From Membranipora membranacea (taxonomy: Eukaryota; Bryozoa; Gymnolaemata; Cheilostomatida; Membraniporidae): 64,000 nt of DNA. The stretch's first letter is position 1, and every line of letters starts with the position of its first letter. A model generated the notes under the pieces. That model saw only the letters and a program-made list of their open reading frames with translations. It searched no databases and was not told the DNA's origin. The translations under genes were made by a program, and so were the position numbers. The stretch covers positions 13,206,001 to 13,270,000 of the forward strand of contig OU612073.1 in the NCBI GenBank assembly GCA_914767715.1, given 5' to 3'. This document shows positions 56,701 through 64,000 of the stretch, one piece after another.

Positions 56701-59700
56701 GTATGAGTAGGTGTTTTTTCTGTAGGAGTAGGTGTTTCTCCTGTAGGAGTAGGTGTTCCATCTCCAGGAGTAGATGTTCCATCTCCAGGAGTAGGTGTTT
56801 CTTCCGTAGGAGGAGGTGTTTCTTCTGTAGGAGAAGGTGTTTCTTCTGTAGGAGTAGGTGTTCCAACTCCAGGAGTAGATGTTCCATCTCCAGGAGTAGG
56901 TGTTTCTTCTGTAGTAGTAGGTGTTTCTTCTGTAGGAGTAGGTGTTTCTTCTGTAGGAGTAGGTGTTTCTTCTGTAGGAGTAGGTGTTTCTTCTGTAGCA
57001 GCAGGTGTTCCTTCTGTTGGAGGAGGTGTTTCTTCTGTAGGAGTGGGTGTTCCATCTCCAGGAGTAGATGTTCCATCTCCTGGAGTAGGTGTTTCTTCTG
57101 AAGTAGGTGTTTCTTCTGTAAGAGTAGGTGTTCCATCTCTAGTAGTAGATGTTCCATCTCCAAGAGTAGGTGTTTCTTCTGTAGGATTAGGTGTTTGTTC
57201 TGTAGGAGTAGGTGTTTCTTCTGTAGGAGTAGGTGTTTCTTCTGTAGCAGCAGGTGTTCCTTCTGTATGAGTAGGTGTTTCTTCTGTAGGAGTAGGTGTT
57301 TCTCCTGTAGGAGTAGGTGTTCCATCTCCAGGAGTAGATGTTCCATCTCCAGGAGTAGGTGTTTCTTCTGAAGTAGGTGTTTCTTCTGTAGGAGTAGGTG
57401 TTCCATCTCTAGAAGTAGATGTTCCATCTCCAAGAGTAGGTGTTTCTTCTGTAGGATTAGGTGTTCCTTCTGTTGGAGGAGGTGTTTCTTCTGTAGGAGT
57501 GGGTGTTCCATCTCCAGGAGTAGATGTTCCATCTCCAAGAGTAGGTGTTTCTTCTGTAGGATTAGGTGTTTGTTCTGTAGGAGTAGGTGTTTCTTCTGTA
57601 GGAGTAGGTGTTTCTTCTGTAGCAGCAGGTGTTCCTTCTGTATGAGTAGGTGTTTCTTCTGTAGGAGTAGGTGTTTCTCCTGTAGGAGTAGGTGTTCCAT
57701 CTCCAGGAGTAGATGTTCCATCTCCAGGAGTAGGTGTTTCTTCCGTACGAGGAGGTGTTTCTTCTGTAGGAGAAGGTGTTTCTTCTGTAGGAGTAGGTGT
57801 TCCAACTCCAGGAGTAGATGTTCCATCTCCAGGAGTAGGTGTTTCTTCTGTAGTTGTAGGTGTTTCTTCTGTAGGAGTAGGTGTTTCTTCTGTAGGAGTA
57901 GGTGTTTCTTCTGTAGGAGTAGGTGTTTCTTCTGTAGCAGCAGGTGTTCCTTCTGTTGGAGGAGGTGTTTCTTCTGTAGGAGTGGGTTTTCCATCTCCAG
58001 GAGTAGATGTTCCATCTCCTGGAGTAGGTGTTTCTTCTGAAGTAGGTGTTTCTTCTGTAAGAGTAGGTGTTCCATCTCTAGTAGTAGATGTTCCATCTCC
58101 AAGAGTAGGTGTTTCTTCTGTAGGATTAGGTGTTTGTTCTGTAGGAGTAGGTGTTTCTTCTGTAGGAGTAGGTGTTTCTTCTGTAGCAGCAGGTGTTCCT
58201 TCTGTATGAGTAGGTGTTTCTTCTGTAGGAGTAGGTGTTTCTCCTGTAGGAGTAGGTGTTCCATCTCCAGGAGTAGATGTTCCATCTCCAGGAGTAGGTG
58301 TTTCTTCTGAAGTAGGTGTTTCTTCTGTAGGAGTAGGTGTTCCATCTCTAGAAGTAGATGTTCCATCTCCAAGAGTAGGTGTTTCTTCTGTAGGATTAGG
58401 TGTTTGTTCTGTAGGAGTAGGTGTTTCTTCCGTAGGAGGAGGTGTTTCTTCTGTAGCAGCAGGTGTTCCTTCTGTATGAGTAGGTGTTTCTTCTGTAGGA
58501 GTAGGTGTTTCTCCTGTAGGAGTAGGTGTTCCATCTCCAGGAGTAGAGGTTCCATCTCCAGGAGTAGGTGTTTCTTCTGAAGTAGGTGTTTCTTCTGTAG
58601 GAGTAGGTGTTCCATCTCTAGGAGTAGATGTTCCATCTCCAAGAGTAGGTGTTTCTTCTGTAGGATTAGGTGTTTGTTCTGTAGGAGTAGGTGTTTCTTC
58701 TGTAGGAGTAGGTGTTTCTTCTGTAGCAGCAGGTGTTCCTTCTGTATGAGTAGGTGTTTTTTCTGTAGGAGTAGGTGTTTCTCCTGTAGGAGTAGGTGTT
58801 CCATCTCCAGGAGTAGATGTTCCATCTCCAGGAGTAGGTGTTTCTTCTGTAGCAGCAGGTGTTCCTTCTGTTGGAGGAGGTGTTTCTTCTGTAGGAGTAG
58901 GTGTTTCTTCTGTAGGAGTAGGTGTTCCATCTCCAGGTGTAGATATTCCATCTCCAGGAATAGGTGTTTCTTCTGAAGTAGGTGTTTCTTCTGTAGGAGT
59001 AGGTGTTCCATCTCTAGGAGTAGATGTTCCATCTCCAAGAGTAGGTGTTTCTTCTGTGGGATTAGGTGTTTGTTCTGTAGGAGTAGGTGTTTCTTCTGTA
59101 GCAGTAGGTGTTTCTTCTGTAGCAGCAGGTGTTCCTTCTGTATGAGTAGGTGTTTCTTCTGTAGGAGTAGGTGTTTCTCCTGTAGGAGTAGGTGTTCCAT
59201 CTCCAGGAGTAGATGTTCCATCTCCAGGAGGAGATGTTCCATCTCCAGGAGTAGGTGTTTCTTCCGTAGGAGGTGTTTCTTCTGTAGGAGTAGGTGTTTC
59301 TTCTGTAGGAGTAGGTCTTCCATCTACAGGAGTAGATGTTCCATCTCCAGGAGTAGGTGTTTCTTCTGAAGTAGGTGTTTCTTCTGTAGCAGTAGGTGTT
59401 CCATCTCCAGGAGTAGATGTTCCATCTCCAGGAGTAGGTGTTTCTTCTGTAGGATTAGGTGTTTGTTCTGTAGGAGTAGGTGTTTCTTCTGTAGGAGTAT
59501 GTGTTTCTTCTGTAGGAGTAGGTGTTTCTTCTGTAGGAGTAGGTGTTTCTTCTGTAGGAGTAGGTGTTTCTTCTGTAGGAGTAGGTGTTCCATCTCCTGG
59601 AGTAGATGTTCCATCTCCAGGAGTAGGTGTTTCTTCTGTAGGAGTAGATGTTTCTTCTGTAGCAGCATGTGTTCCTTCTGTTGGAGTAGGTGTTTCTTCT

Positions 59701-61061
59701 GTAGGAGTAGGTGTTTCTTCTGTAGAAGTAGGTGTTTCTCCTGTAGGAGTAGGTGTTCCATTTCCAGGAGTAGATGTTCCATCTCCAGGAGAAGGTGTTC
59801 CATCTCCAGGAGTAGATGTTCCATCTCCAGGAGTAGATGTTCCATATCCAGGAGTAGGTGTTTCTTCCGTAGGAGGAGGTGTTTCTTCTGTAGGAGTAGG
59901 TGCTTCTTCTGTAGGAGGTGTTTCTTCTGTAGGAGTAGGTGTTTCTTCTGTAGGAGTAGGTCTTCCATCTACAGGAGTAGATGTTCCATCTCCAGGAGTA
60001 GGTGTTTCTTCTGAAGTAGGTGTTTCTTCTGTAGCAGTAGGTGTTCCATCTCCAGGAGTAGATGTTCCATCTCCAGGAGTAGGTGTTTCTTCTGTAGGAT
60101 TAGGTGTTTGTTCTGTAGGAGTAGGTGTTTCTTCTGTAGGAGTATGTGTTTCTTCTGTAGGAGTAGGTGTTTCTTCTGTAGGAGTAGGTGTTTCTTCTGT
60201 AGGAGTAGGTGTTTCTTCTGTAGCAGCAGGTGTTCCTTCTGTTGGAGGAGGTGTTTCTTCTGTAGGAGTGGGTGTTCCATCTCCAAGAGTAGGTGTTTCT
60301 TCTGTAGGATTAGGTGTTTGTTCTGTAGGAGTAGGTGTTCCATCTCCAGGAGTAGATATTCCATCTCCAGGAGTAGGTGTTGCTTCTGTAGGAGTAGGTG
60401 TTTCTTCTGTAGGAGTAGGTGTTCCTTCTGTAGGAGTAGGTGTTTCTTCTGTAGGAGTAGGTGTTCCATCTCCTGGAGTAGATGTTCCCTCTCCAGGAGT
60501 AGGTGTTTCTTCTGTAGGAGTAGGTGTTTCTTCTGTAGGAGCAGGCGTTCCTTCTGTTGGAGTAGGTGTTTCTTCTGTAGGAGTAGGTGTTTCTCCTGTA
60601 GGAGTAGGTGTTCCATCTCCAGGAGTAGATATTCCATCTCCAGGAGTAGATGTTCCATCTCCAAGAGTAGGTGTTTCTTCTGTAGGAGTAGGTGTTTCTT
60701 CTGTAGGAGTAGGTGTTTCTTCTGTAGGAGTAGGTCTTTCTTCTGTAGGAGTAGGTGTTTCTTCTGTAGGAGTAGGTGTTTTATCTCCAGGAGTAGATGT
60801 TCCATCTCCAGGAGTAGGTGTCCCATCTCCAGGAGGTCCTGCAGCAGTGGTTGGGGCTGCAGAAGTTGTTGGTCCTGCATTAGTGGTCGGGATTGCAGTG
60901 GTGGTTGGTGCTGCAGCAGTGGTTGGTCCTGTAGAAGGTGACGGGCCTATAGGATCTGATGATGGTGCTGCATATTGTATACCTGAGACTAATAATGATA
61001 TCATGATCATCATATCCACATTGGGTAGTTTCAGGCGTCTATGTCGTTCATTTCCAGCCAT
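50508..61061 (-). CDS. Transmembrane mucin B (EGF-SEA-TM), 2800 aa model
   Basis: Six in-phase exons identical in layout to mucin A (8403 nt with stop): 53414-61061, 52570-52703, 52275-52330, 51546-51787, 51016-51128, 50508-50717. Signal peptide MDMMIM..LLVSGIQ region (res about 15-30). A short GPTTTA-type start is followed by about 2150 residues of acidic TPTPTEE / TPGDGTS heptapeptides (21-bp units), then about 250 residues of GPTTTA-type repeats. The EGF-like domain, SEA-like domain (GRRRRD at 2620-2625), TM helix (res about 2706-2731) and basic tail are nearly the same as in mucin A. A heavily O-glycosylated, more acidic surface mucin is inferred. It differs from A chiefly in the repeat domain. 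Confidence 0.83.
51016..51128 (-). CDS. Mucin B exon: transmembrane helix
   Basis: 113 nt. Encodes DAPTILTTMAPRWLP and a helix ending LLIVLITC, donor GTGAGT. Confidence 0.85.
51546..51787 (-). CDS. Mucin B exon: SEA second half with RRRR
   Basis: 242 nt. Encodes CVPRVSGRRRRDVEANSDII and VDFNVAFD. The Arg4 motif is conserved with A. Confidence 0.84.
52275..52330 (-). CDS. Mucin B exon: SEA core
   Basis: 56 nt. Encodes RYGEIFQSTFIGVTFIQF, identical in protein to mucin A despite third-position changes. Confidence 0.82.
52570..52703 (-). CDS. Mucin B exon: EGF-SEA linker
   Basis: 134 nt, same boundaries as in mucin A. Encodes ATADDPDVVVSRNGFTTTLP and AYYEMRRAFLVV. Confidence 0.83.
53414..61061 (-). 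CDS. Mucin B exon: signal peptide, composite PTS array, EGF
   Basis: 7648 nt, phase 1 out at GTTAGT. Begins MAGNERHRRLKLPNVDMMIM and ends with the same EGF-like core as mucin A. The ATG directly follows a TTTACAG acceptor, as in A. Confidence 0.88.
53602..54358. repeat. 18-bp tandem array, 3' part of mucin B PTS
   Basis: About 42 copies of the same 18-bp unit as in mucin A, encoding GPTTTA-like hexapeptides next to the EGF domain. Confidence 0.93.
54359..60834. repeat. 21-bp tandem array, main mucin B PTS
   Basis: About 300 degenerate copies of GGAGTAGGTGTTTCTTCTGT(A) and a variant with CCATCTCCA, encoding TPTPTEE and TPGDGTS heptads on the minus strand. Higher-order repeats are nested inside, including one of 939 bp (for example 57411 against 58350) and shorter ones near 270 bp. 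Confidence 0.95.
60835..60945. repeat. 18-bp-type remnant, 5' part of mucin B PTS
   Basis: A few hexapeptide units (APTTTA, GPTTSA types) on the signal-peptide side of the 21-bp array. The older array type therefore flanks the new one on both sides. Confidence 0.82.
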
Positions 61062-62632
61062 ATCTGTAAAACAATATCATTGTTAGCTAAGATTGAATGA
61101 AATATCACATATCTTTGAATACAAAAGGTGATGCTTCGTTAGTGCTTTATAAGTGCTTGATGCTTTATAAGTGCTTGCTTTTCCGCTTACACTTAAGGCA
61201 TAATCTAAAGAGTCAGTGGGGTTTCCCCTCTTGTTCTGAACAATTTAACCATGTTTTACAAATGAAATAAAAGTATTGCCTCCATACATGACAAGTTGGT
61301 AGACCCAGAAATCAGGAGGTCTCCGCGGACGAACTCCCGACCCGGAGTACCACTCTGCGTGTCAAGCAGTGAGGGTGTAATTTGGCCCTTGTTGTCATTT
61401 ATTTTGAGCCAAAACTAGAGCGTTTGTATTATGAAATGCGTAATTTTACCTGATTTTACAAATTATATTGTTGCACTTTATACGAACGAGGAGAGATTGT
61501 ATGTTAATAGGCAATTATATATAGGTATTTGTACTGTGGGGGTAGGAAAACATAGTTTTTCTTGCAACGAGAAGCTTAAAAAGTCGTCTGGGTGAAGGAA
61601 GCTGAAAAAAGGGAGGAAATAGGGAGATAGGGAGGAGGTTGAAAATACCCCTAAAAACTGGGAGGCTCCCTACCAAAAAGGCTTTTCAGGTATAATTGCC
61701 TCTGTGTGCAAGCAATAAAAGGCCTGGCCATACAGGAATAATGATAGTCAATCAATTCTATAGAGATTAAAGGAATTTTTTCATACAAAAATGTACCCTA
61801 ATATTCTGTTGTTTGCTTTAAGCAAGACAACAAAATTTTGAATTCTATTTGGTGAAAAGTTTGGTGAAAAGACAAAAGATTCTAAAGGAGCCTTCAAATC
61901 CTCATACTGAGGGTGTGATGCCCCCTAGAGACTAGAATGCATCTTAATAATGTGAGGCTATAATTGATCTCCTTGGAGTGCAGCATGTTGCTGGAAAAGG
62001 AATATCAGTCAATATCTGTTGACATCAATCTTAGCGTCTGATAGGGTAAAACAAACATGGATTGTTAAATTCTCAATAAATAAAGGAAACCATGGTAACG
62101 TTGTGTCAGGAGAGCAAAACGGTTTTACGACTCAATTCAGTCCAGGACCAAGAAACATATTAATAACTCAGTACACATTTATTGGGATCAGAATGGAAGT
62201 TCCTTAATTAGTATACTGCGAATTCCCCACCCTTCATGCTCTATGAGGCTGATAGTGAATCATTATAAGGTCCGCCTATTGATGAAAGAGCACATTGACC
62301 CAATAAGACTTCCTTGTCAGTTGAAGCATTTTTTCGGCCGATGTGAAACCACTTATGGCTGATTTTTAAATGCCAATGGCTGCCATCAGTACGCATAAAC
62401 ACACGGTCTGACAGCTCTACAGCATGATAGCTTATCCACATAGACAAACCCTACCTAGGTGTGATTTGCTGCTAACTTCAAAATGTTCGGCCTTGCATCA
62501 AAATTGAGGGAAATTAGAACTTAGCAAGTTTAATTTTGTCAATAATGTGTATTAAAACAAGATCAGTCTCCAATGTAGTAATGAAGACTTTATCAAAAAA
62601 CTTTAAGTCAAGTAGCCTTGTATAACACTTAC
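61062..62632. other. Intron 1 of mucin B (no gene seen)
   Basis: Homologous to 33632-35195 except about 61220-61700, where B has unrelated sequence including purine-rich GGGAGGAAATAGGG tracts. No gene recognised. Confidence 0.45.
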
Positions 62633-62725
62633 CTGTGCCTAGAAGGATTAGACCCTGATAATCTCTGGCTGGGTTGCGTGGCCTAATTCTCTGCTAACAT
62701 TCCACAAAATGATAATGTTGTCTCC
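62633..62725 (-). other. Candidate 5' UTR exon of mucin B
   Basis: CACAG|GTAAGTG on the minus strand with flanking sequence matching the candidate leader exon of mucin A at 35196-35290. Upstream end unknown. Confidence 0.45.
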
Positions 62726-62834
62726 ACTACAAATCAGTGATGAATAGATGTATGATGTATTGGTATCTCAATTCGTACATGATGCATGCTAAAGCATTGA
62801 TAGAAATCAGGTTGTTTCATTATTCTGCAACCAC

Positions 62835-64000
62835 TGTATTTAATTGATTATCAGGTAATGCTTATCACAGTTCAGCTTATTGACAAGTGGGAGACTAATC
62901 ACTCTAATCAAACACAAAAGGCTGTGGTCAATTAGACTTGAAAATATTGTTGTATTGTAACTTATGGCATGTAGTGAATGTCTCAAAAAATGTGTATTGT
63001 ATTGACTCACATTGATATCACTGTCTGGCTATCGGCTTCAATAAACTTGCTATAGCTGACCAATGATAATATATAATGTCTCAGGCAAAAAGTGTGAAAA
63101 CTAAAGTGCATTGCATATCAGTAATTGCAGTGGAGAGGTTAGAGTCATACAAGGGCGTGTATCCATAGTGACATTGGATGTATATTAACATTTGTAGCTA
63201 TGGAAGTTCGCTAATCATGCTTTAAAAAATTAGCCTTTTGCACTGATCATTACGAACTGGCAGTGTGATAATGATCAGAAGTTAGGAGTTCACGTCCAAC
63301 CCGTAGCAGTTTATTTCAAAGTTTCAACTCGATATCTGACCTTAAAAACAGTAGCCGAATCCTAGGGCAAACTGAGCATTAACAACTCAGTTTAAAATAG
63401 ATCTAGCTCAAGATACCCATGTAAGCGCAGTGTATCCTAATTTGTCGAACACCATTGGCTGAAGGTTGCATTGTACAGGTGGGTGCTCAAACACATTCAA
63501 AAAGCCTTTATAAAGCCTTTATAAAATATGTGAGCGTTATGATTCATTCAGGTTACTCCAAGATCCTGTTGCCTTAAACTTCAATAGCAAGCAATTCGGA
63601 TTGAACTAGATCTAGGGAACACCCAACATTGTTGATAACCTTACGAGAAAAGACCACATATTGACGGTGACTGAACCACCTCATATTTTTCTTGCTTTTT
63701 GGTAAATATCAAAGTGCCAAAGAACTTTGAGAAAGGACAAGCAAAGTACAAAATAATGGATGTGTAATATAGCCGATGATGTGAGGTATGAACTCCCATA
63801 ATAGCTTATCTGTAGATAACTAAAAGTTATGCTGTGTCTAGCATATGTTATCACATTTGTATAGTATATTGATGGAATTAATATGATCTTTCTGAAGAGT
63901 TACATCATAGGTAATCGCTGTAATTTGGATATCACTGTGCACAGATATATTTGTGCACATAATTTAAAGGGTATGCATGTTATAGTCAGGCAGTTACATA
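62835..64000. repeat. Block X, copy 3 (window end)
   Basis: Nearly identical to 36336-37505. The roughly 940 bp preceding it in copy A (35395-36335) is missing here. Confidence 0.82.

Larger units (their letters stand above)
49298..64000. repeat. Segmental duplication, copy B (truncated by window)
   Basis: Homologous to 21833-37505 and still matching at the last base of the window. It lacks the LINE and has a much longer and different mucin repeat array. Confidence 0.88.

Noticed and set aside
54359-60834. Regular array considered as CRISPR
   Set aside because: No unique spacers; continuous 21-bp coding units in an animal gene.
56114-60880. Minus-strand QKKHLLL repeat ORFs up to 1069 codons
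   Set aside because: Alternative frame of the same mucin exon; the mucin frame is the one linked to signal peptide, EGF, SEA and TM.
55290-60941. Plus-strand Cys/Arg-rich ORFs (RSRCFFC type) resembling keratin-associated or toxin-like repeats
   Set aside because: Antisense frame of the 21-bp mucin array; the cysteines come from the codon register only.
61308-61375. tRNA-like GGGAGTTCGTCC on the minus strand upstream of mucin B
   Set aside because: A single B-box-like match without a consistent cloverleaf.

Overview
This is nuclear DNA from an animal. The evidence is spliced genes with GT-AG introns, a multi-exon axonemal (motile cilium) gene, transmembrane mucins with EGF-SEA-TM architecture, eukaryotic elongator tRNA-Met genes with internal promoters and TTTT terminators, a LINE retrotransposon and many short inverted-repeat elements. 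The short introns (mostly 60-900 bp) and AT-rich intergenic DNA suit an aquatic invertebrate, possibly a sponge or another early-branching metazoan. The phylum cannot be fixed from the sequence.

Layout. (1) 2867-20785, minus strand: 27 consecutive in-phase exons (4603 nt, 1534 codons plus 1 nt) encode the amino-terminal part of a CFAP47-like axonemal protein built of ASH/MSP-type beta domains. The 3' end was not found and probably lies beyond the left edge. Its introns hold seven elongator tRNA-Met genes or pseudogenes, four of them as two head-to-head inverted pairs, and several MITE-like hairpins. (2) 21.8-37.5 kb (copy A) and 49.3-64.0 kb (copy B, cut by the window end): a large direct segmental duplication. 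Each copy carries one minus-strand transmembrane mucin gene: signal peptide, huge Pro/Thr/Ser repeat domain, six-cysteine EGF-like domain, SEA-like domain with an Arg4 motif, TM helix, short tail. The models are 1784 aa (A) and 2800 aa (B). The membrane-proximal parts are nearly identical, but the repeat domains differ: A is an 18-bp array (GPTTTA-type), while B is mostly a 21-bp array (TPTPTEE-type) set inside remnants of the 18-bp array. Copy A also carries a decayed LINE (about 22858-26035) whose empty site is preserved in copy B. (3) 36.3-49.0 kb: a gene-poor mosaic of older duplicated blocks holding a small two-exon gene for a secreted eight-cysteine protein (145 aa), an orphan first exon of its paralogue, a LINE remnant and foldback elements.

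The genes do not form an operon. CFAP47 acts in the ciliary axoneme; the mucins and the small secreted protein act at or outside the cell surface. The main themes are fast remodelling of mucin repeats against a conserved EGF-SEA-TM module, and repeated local duplication with insertions of mobile elements. All exon models were built by eye from splice sites and reading phase, without transcripts.
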